64,000 bases of DNA from Pseudomonas fluorescens (GTDB lineage Bacteria > Pseudomonadota > Gammaproteobacteria > Pseudomonadales > Pseudomonadaceae): positions 5,309,501 through 5,373,500 of the forward strand of contig NZ_CP148752.1 in the NCBI RefSeq assembly GCF_040448305.1, given 5' to 3'. Of the stretch, positions 18,691-28,535 are shown piece after piece. The notes beneath the pieces were generated by a model. The model was not told where the DNA came from. It worked only from the letters and a program-made list of their open reading frames with translations, and did not search any database. A program made the position numbers and the translations under genes. How positions within the stretch are numbered: position 1 is the first letter of the stretch; each line of letters starts with the position of its first letter.

Positions 18691-21600
18691 ATGATTACCG
18701 AATCTACTACCACTATTGCCTCCGACGCTTTCAGGCCGGACGCTCATTTCCAGCATCTGCAGAATGTCATCCCCTCCTGGCTCCGTCAGGCGGCGCCGCA
18801 CAGACGTGGGGCGCTGCGCAACATCACCCCCGCCCTGCCCGCTGGGCTAAGGGCCGCGTCGAAACATCACCACACCGAACTCGCCCGGCTGATCGCCCGA
18901 CAGGTCTCCAGCCAGAACCAGGTCGACAAGGCGCTGGCCAACCTGCAGAACCCCGCGGATTTCGCCGAACCGCTGCTCAAGGCCGAACTCAAGCGCCGCT
19001 TCGGTCTGGATTTGAATGTGCGCGAAACGTTTTTGCGCCTCTACCTGCCTGATCACCTGCCGTGGTTACGGCTGAAGTCAGGCGCTGCGCGCACCTGGAC
19101 GGTATCGCTGCTGGATGCCGCGCTGCACAACTTCGAAAGTGCCGAGACCCGCTTCGATGCCTTCGAGCCTGCCTCGACGTACATCACCGCGCCGTCTTCC
19201 AACGGGCAATTCCTGACCTTGCCGCTGATCCTGGAAAAAATGCCTGTCACGGTATTTACCGGCATGTGCCGGGAGCTGGACATTGGCCAGCGCTATAAAA
19301 CCTATCTGGAAGACAATCTGGGCATCAGCAACCCGGTGGCTGCGGCGCTCCTGCAACCGAAAATCCGCGACAGCCAGAAAACCGCACTCACCGCTGCCTT
19401 GCACCTGGCGCAGATGCAAAAACTCCTGGGCAGCGACACCCACAGCCTGATTCTCGGCCTGCTCGACAACCTGCCGCATCTGCGCCTGCACAAGCAGCCA
19501 TGGCGCTGTCATGACCTGACGTTCCTCAACGCGAGCCTCACCGGCATCCTGCTGTTTGCCCCGGACCTGGAGCGCGCCCGGGAAGTGGTTCGCGTGGTGG
19601 CTTATATACCGGGCGACCCCGAACAGCCGATCAAGGAATACCCCTCGTCCGCAGCCTTCGCCGAGGAACTGGGCCAGCGCCTTCGCGACCCCGCCTATCA
19701 ACAGTTTTTCAGCCGCTTCATTAACCATGAGGATCGCGGTCACTTTTTCGCACAGCTGAACCAGCTGCTTGCCCCGATCACCTGGCAACCGGTCCAGCCA
19801 GGCGATTCTCGTCCGACCTGGCGGGAACAGCCCAACCCGCGCGCAGATCTGAAGATCGTAGCAACGCCTGTCACAGCAGAACTGTGGACTCACCTCTACC
19901 AGAGCAAGCTCAACAAGATCCTCAACGATGCGCGGGTGATCGCGGTGTCCACTGCAACGGTCGACCAGAAAGCCCGTTGGGCACTGTGGGATTCCTTCAC
20001 GGAAATTGCCTCGACACTGCTGAACATCGCCGCTTTCGTGGCACTGCCATTCGTGCCGTTTCTCGGCGAACTGATGCTGGGCTACATGGCCTACCAGTTG
20101 CTCGACGAAACCTTCGAAAGCGTGGTCGACTGGGCCGAAGGGCAGAGTCGCGAGGCCTTCGGGCACCTGATGGGTGTGGTGGAGTCCGTGGTGCAACTGG
20201 GAACCTTTGCCGCAGGTGGTGCGATCGCCGCCGGCGAATTTCGCTCGGTATTGCCTCGGGAGATCGTTGAATTCATCGACCGCTTCAATACGGTAAAACG
20301 GCCTGACGGCGACACCCGCTACTGGCAGCCCGACCTGACCGCCTATGAACACCCTGCGGTATTACCCAAGGATGCAAAACCGGATGAGCTTGGGCTGCAC
20401 CCGCATCAGGGCAAAAACCTGCTGCGCCTGGAAAACAGGCACTACGCCGTGAGCAAGGACCCGCTAACCGGCGAGTACCGCATCGACCACCCCTCCCGCC
20501 CTGACGCCTACAAACCACAACTGCGACACAACGGCAGCGGTGCCTGGCAAACCGAACTCGACCAGCCGTTGAGCTGGGACCAGGCCACCGTATTGCACCG
20601 TGTCGGTCCGGACATGCAGCGGTTTCCAGCCAGCACCCGCGAGCGCATCCTCGACATCAGCGGCAGCCACGAAGATGTCCTGCGCAAGATGCACGTGAAT
20701 GCCGGGCAGGTGCCACCGCTATTGGCCGACACACTCAAACGCTTCAGGATCGATCAGGACATACAAACCTTTATCGATCAGATCGGCAGTGACCAGCCGG
20801 AACACTTCCTCAAGGCGGATCCCGTGACGCAGCTGGAACTGCTCAATGAAAACGGCTATTGGCCAGCAGACAAAGGCCTGCGACTGATCGACAAAAATGC
20901 GCAAACCCTTTGGCAAAGCCCGGCGCCCGACGTACCCGTGGTGCAAATCGATGCCGCCCGCCTCACCGACGGCGACCTGCTGAAAACCTTTCTCCTGAAC
21001 CTGTCGAACAGCGAAGCCAGAACGCTGATGGGTGAAGAATTCGGCCACCCCTCCCCGGGCCTGGAAAACCGGACGCAGCGGTTGCGCCAGATACTCTCGC
21101 GACTTGCCGAACAGAAACGGCAAAGCCTGTTCGACCAGCGTTATCGCAGACTCGAACGTGGCGCTCGCGCAGCCGTACAAGTGGTCATGGATGCCGAGCC
21201 CGGACTGCCACGCAGCGTTGCACAAGCGATTGTGGACACAGCAAGCGACCTGGAACTGCAGCAGCTAAAAAACGCAACCATTGCCCCTCGCCTGGCCGAG
21301 CTGAGCCGGGAGGCCGGATTGCAAGTGCGCGTGACACGCGCCTACGAGGGGCTTGATTTGCCATCGACCGAGAACAACCTCGACACCGACCGGCTGGCCT
21401 TGCACACCCTGGAAAAACTACCGGGCTGGACGGCAGAGCTACGGCTGGAAATCCGCCAGTATGCCCATGAGGGCCTCCTGATCGACAGCCTTGGAAGTGT
21501 CGACGCACCTATCCGCAAAGTGCTGGTACTCAAAGAAGAAGGCTCGTATCAGGCGTTCGATCATGACGGCGAAGAACTCAGCGGCATGGGTTCGCTTTAC

Positions 21601-23721
21601 ACCTGCCTGCTACAGGCCATGCCGGACAGTGAACGCACCGCCTTGAATCTAAATATCGGTGAAGGTGAACGGCTCAAGCAGTTGATTCGCCAACACGCCT
21701 TGAACCGTGATGCATTGCGCGCGCTGCTGATTCAACACCCCAACCCCAAACCCACCTACGACCCAAAGGTGATGCGCTTGCTCGGTGGCAGTGACGGGTA
21801 TCGTCGAATCCCAGGCAACACACCCACCTTGCAAACCCGGGCGCAGACTCTGTTTCCCCATCTATCCGCCGAAGAACTCGACGCCTTCGTCGAACGCTTG
21901 CAGCAACACCCCAACGGGCCGCGGGCAGAGCTGAGTCGGCTCATGGCTCAACACGCGCAACTGCTGGAGACGCTGTCGTCCTGGCGCAATGAAATTCCGC
22001 TGTTCATTCCAGACACGCAAATCGGGATCACGCCCGAGCAGTTCGCTGCGCAACAGCAGGTTCGCCGTCAATTCACTATCGATCTGGCCGACTGTTGGCG
22101 CCAGCAATGGACCCTTCCCGAGACCGCTTTTGAAACGGCCGACTTCAACTTTTTCCAACCGATCATCGGCCAATTGCCGACACTGGGCGCCGAATTCAGC
22201 GGCGTCACAATGCTGACCCTGGAAGGCAGTAGTGCCACGCGAGGCGTGCATGAGTTTCTGCGCAGTTTTACAGGTTTACGCATCCTGAAACTGCGCGACT
22301 TCAACCTTGGCCGCTTGCCGGACACCGTTTCCTCACTGCAACTCGAAGAACTCGTTCTGAGCAATTGCGCGATTACCCTCAGCCCAGAAAGCCAGACCGG
22401 GCTTGCCGGCCTGCATCAGTTGACTTTTCTGAACTTGTTCAAAAACCCCTTGGGCCTGACACCCGATGTCGGCAGCATGCCCTATTTGAATTACATCGAT
22501 TTATCGCAGACAGGCATCACTGAACTTCCGCGCGACTTGTTGACTCGTCCGCGCCTGCGCACCGCCCTGCTCAATGACAACCAGATCAAGGAGGTACCCG
22601 GCACCCTGTTCACATTGCAGCGCAGCACCCAGGAAGATATTGACCTGGGCAACAATCCACTTTCAAGCGCAACCCGTGAACGCCTCAAACAGTACTTCCA
22701 GCAGACCCGCCAGGACTTCGGTATCTTTGCCGAAGAAGCAGATATCCACCGTGTGCAAGCGCTGTACCCCATGATGGACCAGGAGGACGCCAGCAAATTC
22801 GTGTTCCTGTTACCCGGCACACTGGACGAGGGACGAATCGTATTGACCCGCCTGGAAGCCGAACTCACCACCCTTGAAAACGACCTGTCGGCCTGGACCG
22901 GCAATATTCCGGCCGTCCACCCTCACAGCAATCAACCGTTCACTGCCCAGCAACTGCTGATCGAACATTCGACGCGGGACGCATTCAGAGAGTCCGTATT
23001 GCGCTGCTGGCGCCGGGAAACCGATCTGGATGATTTAAACGATTCGCAGCAAGCGATAATTTATGACCTGAGCCTGGACACGCGGATTATCGGTAACCTG
23101 CCGACACTGAGCGCAGATTTCAGCCATGTTTCTCAGGTTTACCTCAGTAGCGAGAGCGGCCTGACCACAGGTGTCACGAGGTTCCTGGAGTGCTTCCCCA
23201 ATCTCCAGACCCTCGTCATCAACGACTTCAGGCTGGGCGACATCCCGGAGGCGATCTTCCGGATGAGCGATTTGAAGTCGCTCAATCTCCTCGACTGCCA
23301 CATCACCCTGACCCCGCAGTCGGCCCTGAACCTGGCCGAGATGGCCCACCTGGAATTCATCGACTTGAGAAACAATCCGCTGGGGTTGGCTCCGGATATC
23401 AGCCAGATGGCGGACCTGGCGACCCTGCAACTGGACAACTGCGGGCTCACCGAATTACCCGCTGGGCTGTTGCAGCTCAAGAGCCTGGAAATCGTAGACC
23501 TGAGCGGCAACGCGATCAGCCAAATACCCGCCGACCTCCTCGAACTGCCGCTGGAGGTCGCCGAAAGCATCAGCTTGCGGGGTAATCCGTTCTCTGAAGA
23601 AAGCCTGCAAATCCTGCTTGAGTATTTCAGGCTGACCGGTGTCGACTTCGGGGTTCAGGAAGTGATCGAACGGGCAGAATTGGAGCTGTCGACTTCCGAG
23701 GCGTCCGAACCGGAAGATTGA
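18691..23721 (+). CDS. Large DUF6543-type leucine-rich-repeat toxin/effector-like protein
   Basis: A 1676-residue protein. The frame is open for 523 codons further upstream, but that part is the shadow of aruC; the ATG at 18691 (MITESTTTIASDAF) is the first plausible start after aruC ends. The N-terminal two thirds resembles the Pseudomonas DUF6543/dermonecrotic-toxin-like family that often precedes NEL ubiquitin ligase domains. It includes a hydrophobic region at about 440-475 and 500-520 (LLNIAAFVALPFVPFLGEL, VVQLGTFAAGGAIAAGE) that could enter membranes. The C-terminal 620 residues are two successive copies of a unit (1053-1356 and 1357-1676): a helical part ending in a Trp (LSSW / LSAW), then about five leucine-rich repeats. 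No NEL catalytic domain follows. No signal peptide is visible. No secretion gene is nearby. The role is unknown; a secreted or contact-delivered effector is inference. Confidence 0.8.
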   Translation: MITESTTTIASDAFRPDAHFQHLQNVIPSWLRQAAPHRRGALRNITPALPAGLRAASKHHHTELARLIARQVSSQNQVDKALANLQNPADFAEPLLKAELKRRFGLDLNVRETFLRLYLPDHLPWLRLKSGAARTWTVSLLDAALHNFESAETRFDAFEPASTYITAPSSNGQFLTLPLILEKMPVTVFTGMCRELDIGQRYKTYLEDNLGISNPVAAALLQPKIRDSQKTALTAALHLAQMQKLLGSDTHSLILGLLDNLPHLRLHKQPWRCHDLTFLNASLTGILLFAPDLERAREVVRVVAYIPGDPEQPIKEYPSSAAFAEELGQRLRDPAYQQFFSRFINHEDRGHFFAQLNQLLAPITWQPVQPGDSRPTWREQPNPRADLKIVATPVTAELWTHLYQSKLNKILNDARVIAVSTATVDQKARWALWDSFTEIASTLLNIAAFVALPFVPFLGELMLGYMAYQLLDETFESVVDWAEGQSREAFGHLMGVVESVVQLGTFAAGGAIAAGEFRSVLPREIVEFIDRFNTVKRPDGDTRYWQPDLTAYEHPAVLPKDAKPDELGLHPHQGKNLLRLENRHYAVSKDPLTGEYRIDHPSRPDAYKPQLRHNGSGAWQTELDQPLSWDQATVLHRVGPDMQRFPASTRERILDISGSHEDVLRKMHVNAGQVPPLLADTLKRFRIDQDIQTFIDQIGSDQPEHFLKADPVTQLELLNENGYWPADKGLRLIDKNAQTLWQSPAPDVPVVQIDAARLTDGDLLKTFLLNLSNSEARTLMGEEFGHPSPGLENRTQRLRQILSRLAEQKRQSLFDQRYRRLERGARAAVQVVMDAEPGLPRSVAQAIVDTASDLELQQLKNATIAPRLAELSREAGLQVRVTRAYEGLDLPSTENNLDTDRLALHTLEKLPGWTAELRLEIRQYAHEGLLIDSLGSVDAPIRKVLVLKEEGSYQAFDHDGEELSGMGSLYTCLLQAMPDSERTALNLNIGEGERLKQLIRQHALNRDALRALLIQHPNPKPTYDPKVMRLLGGSDGYRRIPGNTPTLQTRAQTLFPHLSAEELDAFVERLQQHPNGPRAELSRLMAQHAQLLETLSSWRNEIPLFIPDTQIGITPEQFAAQQQVRRQFTIDLADCWRQQWTLPETAFETADFNFFQPIIGQLPTLGAEFSGVTMLTLEGSSATRGVHEFLRSFTGLRILKLRDFNLGRLPDTVSSLQLEELVLSNCAITLSPESQTGLAGLHQLTFLNLFKNPLGLTPDVGSMPYLNYIDLSQTGITELPRDLLTRPRLRTALLNDNQIKEVPGTLFTLQRSTQEDIDLGNNPLSSATRERLKQYFQQTRQDFGIFAEEADIHRVQALYPMMDQEDASKFVFLLPGTLDEGRIVLTRLEAELTTLENDLSAWTGNIPAVHPHSNQPFTAQQLLIEHSTRDAFRESVLRCWRRETDLDDLNDSQQAIIYDLSLDTRIIGNLPTLSADFSHVSQVYLSSESGLTTGVTRFLECFPNLQTLVINDFRLGDIPEAIFRMSDLKSLNLLDCHITLTPQSALNLAEMAHLEFIDLRNNPLGLAPDISQMADLATLQLDNCGLTELPAGLLQLKSLEIVDLSGNAISQIPADLLELPLEVAESISLRGNPFSEESLQILLEYFRLTGVDFGVQEVIERAELELSTSEASEPED

Positions 23722-23738
23722 TCGGGATCAGGCGCGGA

Positions 23739-24719
23739 TCAACCGCGCTCCGGCGGCACCGATGACAATTCGAACGGACTGCTGCTGCGCCGCTGGTTGC
23801 GATCTTCCCGCGGCGTGGCACCGAAGAAATTGCGATAGGCGCTGGAGAAATGCGGCCCCGAGGAGAAGCCACAGGACAGGCCGATCTGGATGATCGACTT
23901 GCTGGTTTGCATCAACATCTGCCGGGCCTTGTTCAAGCGCAGTTCCAGGTAGTACTGGCTCGGCACACGGTTGAGGTATTGCTTGAAGATGCGCTCCAGT
24001 TGCCGACGGGACACGCACACGTGCTGGGCGATTTCGTCGGTGGTCAGCGGCTCTTCGATGTTGGCTTCCATCAGCAACACGGCTTGGGTGAGCTTCGGAT
24101 GGCTGGAACCGAGGCGGTTCTGCAACGGAATGCGCTGGCGTTCGCCGCCCTCGCGGATGCGCTCGACCACCAGTTCTTCGGACACCGCACCGGCCAGTTC
24201 CGCGCCGTGATCACGGGCCAGCACGGCCAGCAACAAGTCGAGCACCGACATGCCGCCGCACGCGGTCAGGCGATCGCGATCCCAGTCGAACAGGTGGCTG
24301 GTGGCGATGACCTTCGGAAAGCGCTCGGCGAAATCGTCCTGCCAGCGCCAATGCACGGCCGCGCGATAACCGTCGAGCAAGCCCAGTTGTGCCAGCGGGT
24401 AAACCCCGGCCGACAGACCGCCGATCACGCAACCGGAACGCACCAGTTGCTTGAGCGCACTGCTGAGCGCCGGCGCCAGTGCGGTCGGTGGTTCGTCAGC
24501 GAGCAGGAACAGTTTCTGGAAGTTTTCGAGCTTGCCGGTCCACGCCTCACCCGGCAATTGCCAGGCGCTTTCGGCCGGCGGTTCGGCCTGCAGGAACGAC
24601 AGCTCGTAAACCACGTCCGGATGCACACGCTGGGCAACACGCAAGGCCTCCTCAGCCAGCGCAAGCGTCAGTGCTTTAGTGCTGGGCCAAATCAGGAAAC
24701 CAATTCGATGGGCAGTCAT
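23739..24719 (-). CDS. argR: ArgR, AraC/GlxA-family arginine regulator
   Basis: A 326-residue regulator that in P. aeruginosa activates arginine uptake and catabolism genes and represses biosynthetic ones in response to arginine. The start is at MTAHRIGFLIWPSTKAL; the 25 extra codons beyond are not family-like. It has an N-terminal DJ-1/PfpI-like amidotransferase-fold domain (about 1-190) and two C-terminal AraC helix-turn-helix motifs (about 225-310: TTDEIAQHVCVSRRQLERIFKQ and SIIQIGLSCGFSSGPHFSSAYR). It lies downstream of aotP on the same strand, separated by a REP pair. In P. aeruginosa it is the last gene of the aot operon. Confidence 0.95.
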   Translation of the reverse strand: MTAHRIGFLIWPSTKALTLALAEEALRVAQRVHPDVVYELSFLQAEPPAESAWQLPGEAWTGKLENFQKLFLLADEPPTALAPALSSALKQLVRSGCVIGGLSAGVYPLAQLGLLDGYRAAVHWRWQDDFAERFPKVIATSHLFDWDRDRLTACGGMSVLDLLLAVLARDHGAELAGAVSEELVVERIREGGERQRIPLQNRLGSSHPKLTQAVLLMEANIEEPLTTDEIAQHVCVSRRQLERIFKQYLNRVPSQYYLELRLNKARQMLMQTSKSIIQIGLSCGFSSGPHFSSAYRNFFGATPREDRNQRRSSSPFELSSVPPERG

Positions 24720-24812
24720 GGTGGGCAATCCGAAGCGGAGAACAGTGATGAAGGCATGGGCCAATGCTAGCCCGTAAATGAACGCAAATCTCAAAGCCAG
24801 TACAGATCTAAA

Positions 24813-24902
24813 TGTGGGAGCGGGCTTGCTCGCGAAAGCGGCGTATCAGTCAACATCGTTGCTGTCTGAACCACCGCTTTCGCGAGCAAGCCCGCTCCCA
24901 CA
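24813..24902. repeat. REP pair between argR and aotP
   Basis: TGTGGGAGCGGGCTTGCTCGCGAA and its inverse, 90 bases overall. It lies between aotP and argR and could uncouple their expression. Confidence 0.92.
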
Positions 24903-24967
24903 AGGGATTGGGATCAGCCTCTAAATCGCGAAGCATGCACTATCCCTGTGCACAACGGCAGTCCTGA

Positions 24968-25732
24968 TTACTTCAAGCTGCCGGACAGGAATTGCTGCAA
25001 ACGCTCGGATTGCGGGTTCACCAGCACTTCGCGCGGGTTGCCGCTTTCTTCGACTACACCTTTGTGCAGGAACACCAACTGGTTCGACACTTCACGGGCG
25101 AAGCCCATTTCGTGGGTCACCACGACCATGGTCCGGCCTTCCTGGGCCAGGGCCTGCATGACTTTCAACACGTCGCCGACCAGCTCCGGGTCGAGTGCGG
25201 AAGTCGGTTCATCGAACAGCATCACCTCAGGTTCCATCGCCAGCGCACGGGCAATCGCCACACGCTGCTGCTCGCCGCCGGACATGTGGCCAGGGTAAGC
25301 ATCCTTGCGATGAGCAACGCCTACCTTGTTCAGGTAGTGCTCGGCCTTGTCGCGAGCCTCGGCCTTGGACATGCCCAGTACATGCACCGGCGCTTCCATG
25401 ATGTTTTCCAGCGCGGTCATGTGCGACCACAGGTTGAAATGCTGGAACACCATCGACAGGCGCGAACGCATGCGTTGCAGCTGTTTCGGGTCGGCAGCCT
25501 TCAGCGCGCCGTCCTTGTTCGCCACCAGCTTCAACTCTTCGTTGTTGAGCAGGATCTTGCCCGCGTGCGGCTGCTCCAGCAGGTTGATGCAGCGCAGGAA
25601 AGTACTTTTGCCGGAGCCACTGGAACCGATGATGCTGATCACATCGCCGGCTGCCGCTTTCAGGGACACGCCCTTGAGCACTTCGTGACTGCCATAGCGT
25701 TTATGCAGGTCTTGGACTTCAAGTTTGTACAT
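24968..25732 (-). CDS. aotP: Arginine/ornithine ABC transporter ATP-binding protein
   Basis: A 254-residue ABC ATPase of the polar amino acid family. The start MYKLEVQDLHKRYGSHEVL was preferred over a Met five codons upstream. Walker A GSSGSGKST is at about 36-44, the signature MSGGEQQRVAIARAL at about 154-168, Walker B VMLFDEPTSALD at about 174-185, and the switch histidine in VVVTHEMGFAREV. It powers arginine and ornithine import with AotM/AotQ. It lies 37 bases after aotM, in one operon aotJ-Q-M-P. Confidence 0.95.
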   Translation of the reverse strand: MYKLEVQDLHKRYGSHEVLKGVSLKAAAGDVISIIGSSGSGKSTFLRCINLLEQPHAGKILLNNEELKLVANKDGALKAADPKQLQRMRSRLSMVFQHFNLWSHMTALENIMEAPVHVLGMSKAEARDKAEHYLNKVGVAHRKDAYPGHMSGGEQQRVAIARALAMEPEVMLFDEPTSALDPELVGDVLKVMQALAQEGRTMVVVTHEMGFAREVSNQLVFLHKGVVEESGNPREVLVNPQSERLQQFLSGSLK

Positions 25733-25769
25733 GCTGTCGGTTCTCACAAAAACAGTCAGTCAGTGGTAT

Positions 25770-26468
25770 TCAGTGCTTGCGCGGGGCCAGGTAGCCCAGC
25801 CAGCGGCGCTCGGCCATCTTGAACAGTTTCACCAGGATGAAGGTCAGGCACAGGTAGAACACGCCGGCGGTGATGTACGCCTCGAACGGCAGGTAGAACT
25901 GGGCGTTGACCGTGCGCGCGGCACCGGTGATGTCGATCAGGGTCACGATGGACGCCAGACTGGTGGTCTGCAGCATCATGATCACTTCGTTGCTGTACTG
26001 CGGCAGCGCGCGGCGCAGGGCCGACGGCAGCAGGATGCGCTTGTACATCTTGACCCGCGACATGCCCATGGCCTTGGCCGCTTCGATCTCGCCGTTCGGC
26101 GTGGCGCGCAGGCTGCCGGCGATGATTTCGGCGGTGTAGGCGCTGGTGTTGATCGCGAACGCCAGGCACGCACAGAACGTTGCGCTGGACAGCCACGGCC
26201 AGAGGAAGCTTTCACGCACCGCTTCGAACTGCGCCAGACCGTAGTAGATCAAGAACAGCTGCACCAGCATCGGCGTGCCGCGGATCACGTAGGTGAAGAG
26301 CCAGGCCGACATGTTGACGACCGCGTTCTTCGAGACGCGCATCAGGCCCAGCGGCAAGGCGCACAGCAAGCCGAAGAACAGCGACAGCGCGAGCAGTTTG
26401 AGGGTGGTCACCAGGCCGCCGAGGTACAGCGGCATGGCCTCCCAAATGACGTTGTAGTCGAAGATCAT
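25770..26468 (-). CDS. aotM: Arginine/ornithine ABC transporter permease AotM
   Basis: A 232-residue inner-membrane permease of the HisMQ/GlnP type with about five membrane helices. The ATPase-docking EAA loop is EIEAAKAMGMSRVKMYKRILLPSALRRALP (about 134-163, shown in pieces: EAAKAMGMS...LLPSALR). It starts four bases inside the end of aotQ (ATGA overlap), so the two permeases are translationally coupled and form the heterodimeric channel. Confidence 0.94.
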   Translation of the reverse strand: MIFDYNVIWEAMPLYLGGLVTTLKLLALSLFFGLLCALPLGLMRVSKNAVVNMSAWLFTYVIRGTPMLVQLFLIYYGLAQFEAVRESFLWPWLSSATFCACLAFAINTSAYTAEIIAGSLRATPNGEIEAAKAMGMSRVKMYKRILLPSALRRALPQYSNEVIMMLQTTSLASIVTLIDITGAARTVNAQFYLPFEAYITAGVFYLCLTFILVKLFKMAERRWLGYLAPRKH

Positions 26469-27154
26469 AGATCAGCCGCCCTTACGCCTACCGAGTAGCG
26501 CTTCTCAAGGTGACGCAATGCCAGCAACGACACACTGGTGATCACCAGGTACATCGCGGCTACTGCGAGGAAGAAGGTGAAAGGTTCGCGGGTGGCATCG
26601 GCCGCCTGCTTGGCCTTGAACATCATGTCTTGCAGACCTACCACCGAAATCAGCGCGGTAGCCTTGGTCAATACCAGCCAGTTGTTGGTGAAACCCGGAA
26701 TCGCCAGGCGAATCATCTGCGGCACCAACACCCGGAAGAACACCTGGAAACTGCTCATGCCGTAAGCCATGCCGGCTTCAGCCTGGCCTTTAGGGATCGC
26801 CATGAAGGCGCCACGGAAAGTTTCCGACAGATACGCACCAAAGATGAAACCCAGGGTGCCAATACCGGCCGCCAACGGGTTCAAGTCGATGTAATCGTCA
26901 AAGCCGAGCAGCGGTGCGACGCGGTTGAGCAGGTCCTGGCCGCCGTAGAAAATCAGCAGGATCAGCACCAGGTCGGGAATACCACGGATCACCGTGGAAT
27001 ACAGGTCGCCCAGCCAAGCCAGCCAGCGCACCGGCGACAGACGCAGTGCCACGCCGATCAGGCCCAGAACGATGGCCATGGCCATGGACGACAAGGCGAG
27101 CTGAAGCGTCAGCCAAGCGCCATCGAGGATGACAGCCCCGTAGCCTTTCAACAT
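26465..27154 (-). CDS. aotQ: Arginine/ornithine ABC transporter permease AotQ
   Basis: A 229-residue partner permease, starting MLKGYGAVILDGAWLTLQLA. About five hydrophobic helices are visible and the EAA loop reads AEAGMAYGMSSFQVFFRVLVPQMIRLAIP (about 128-156, in pieces GMAYGMS...LVPQMIR). It overlaps aotM by four bases and follows the binding-protein gene aotJ by 90 bases. Strong identity of order with P. aeruginosa aotJQMP. Confidence 0.94.
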   Translation of the reverse strand: MLKGYGAVILDGAWLTLQLALSSMAMAIVLGLIGVALRLSPVRWLAWLGDLYSTVIRGIPDLVLILLIFYGGQDLLNRVAPLLGFDDYIDLNPLAAGIGTLGFIFGAYLSETFRGAFMAIPKGQAEAGMAYGMSSFQVFFRVLVPQMIRLAIPGFTNNWLVLTKATALISVVGLQDMMFKAKQAADATREPFTFFLAVAAMYLVITSVSLLALRHLEKRYSVGVRAADL

Positions 27155-27244
27155 GATTCAGGTCCTCGAAAGTAGGATGAAAAAATGGCGCAAACCTCAG
27201 AGATCCTGTTGCTTGCGCCATTTCGGACTTGTCGCTGGGACGTA

Positions 27245-28018
27245 TTACTTGCCGTAGATATCGAAGGCGAAGTACTTGTCCTGGATTTGCTTGTACTTGC
27301 CGTTCTCGCGAATGGCAGTGATCGCGGTGTTGATCTTGTCTTTCAGCGCGTCACCCTTACGCACCGCGATGCCTACGCCGTCGCCGAAGTATTTGACGTC
27401 GGTGAACGCAGGACCGACAAAGGCGAAACCTTTACCGGCGTCGGTTTTCAGGAAACCGTCATCCAGAAGCGTAGCGTCTGCCACGGTGCCGTCGAGGCGG
27501 CCGGCGGCCACGTCGAGGTAAATTTCGTTCTGCGAACCGTAAGGCTTGATCTCGGCACCCAGCGGGGCCAGAACTTCGCGAGCGAAACGCTCGTGGATCG
27601 AACCACGCTGCACGCCGATGTTCTTGCCCTTGAGCTCGGTCAGGCCTTCGCTGACCTGAGTGCCGGCCTTCATGACCAGGCGAGCCGGGGTGTTGTAGTA
27701 CTTGTTGGTGAAGTCCACGGACTTCTTGCGATCTTCAGTGATCGACATGGACGACAGGATCGCGTCGATCTTGCGCACCTTAAGCGCAGGGATCAGGCCG
27801 TCGAACTCTTGCTCGACCCAAACGCACTTGACCTTCATTTCTTCACACAGCGCGTTGCCGATGTCGTAGTCGAAACCAACGATGCTGCCGTCCGGCGCTT
27901 TGGAAGCGAACGGAGGGTAAGCCGCCTCGATACCGATTTTCAGAGGTTTTTCATCGGCGAAGGTTGGCATGGACAGCACGGACAGTGCCAGGGCGCCAAG
28001 CAGCACGAGTTTCTTCAT
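27245..28018 (-). CDS. aotJ: Arginine/ornithine periplasmic binding protein AotJ
   Basis: A 257-residue solute-binding protein. The start at MKKLVLLGALALSVLSMPTFA gives a standard signal peptide cut near residue 21; the open frame runs 48 codons further but without a signal-peptide start. The mature part begins DEKPLKIGIEAAYPPFASKAPDGS and carries the family marks GFDYDIGNALCEEMKVKC, DGLIPALKVRKIDAILSSMSIT and GVQRGSIHE. It captures arginine/ornithine for AotQMP. It is the first gene of the operon, with ArgR-type half-sites 170-230 bases upstream. Confidence 0.95.
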   Translation of the reverse strand: MKKLVLLGALALSVLSMPTFADEKPLKIGIEAAYPPFASKAPDGSIVGFDYDIGNALCEEMKVKCVWVEQEFDGLIPALKVRKIDAILSSMSITEDRKKSVDFTNKYYNTPARLVMKAGTQVSEGLTELKGKNIGVQRGSIHERFAREVLAPLGAEIKPYGSQNEIYLDVAAGRLDGTVADATLLDDGFLKTDAGKGFAFVGPAFTDVKYFGDGVGIAVRKGDALKDKINTAITAIRENGKYKQIQDKYFAFDIYGK

Positions 28019-28187
28019 CTTGGGACTCCATCGGTAAAGGGCAAAAACGGCAGAGTGAGCAACAGCCCAATATGCGAGTGAGTGGAACCGGAAAGCAGTG
28101 CTGCGTCCTACATTGCGCGTGCGAAATTTCAACACGAGCAACGACGAGCGAGTGATCGGCATTCTAACGACAGGCCCGAGGCCGATA

Positions 28188-28247
28188 TTTCTTCAATGCG
28201 ACAACTAATTACAGAAGCACTGAGAAAGCCGTTTTAGCGCGTTGACA
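28188..28247 (-). promoter_or_regulatory. Putative ArgR operator of the aot operon
   Basis: On the minus strand, TGTCAACGCGCTAAAA (28247-28232) and TGTCGCATTGAAGAAA (28203-28188) fit TGTCGC-N8-AA, the first with one mismatch. They are direct repeats 44 bases apart, upstream of aotJ. The same motif precedes aruC. The remaining stretch 28248-28535 shows no gene or clear structure. Confidence 0.7.
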
Positions 28248-28535
28248 GCCCTGCAAAATCATGCAAGAGCAAAAGACATTGAACCGATCTGTGTTGCAAA
28301 TTGCGGGCCTATTATTGGCAAACCCTTCTAATCCGGCAAGCGCAGCGTGGGGTCTTATTTTTCAGCGGTGCTTTTTAAACGCCGATGTGGGGCTTGGCGT
28401 TTCCCAATACCCCGTGTTGAAGCAATGCGGTTACACATTCAGTAACCTGAAAGAACGCAGGTAACAGTAGGAAAATGCCGACAGAGGAAACCGATATTTA
28501 TTGGTAGATGTTGCTTCGACGCATGGCAGATCGCC

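Noticed and set aside
28261..28464. A 67-codon frame between aotJ and acs
   Set aside because: No ribosome site, no family look and no codon bias; it is treated as part of an empty intergenic stretch.
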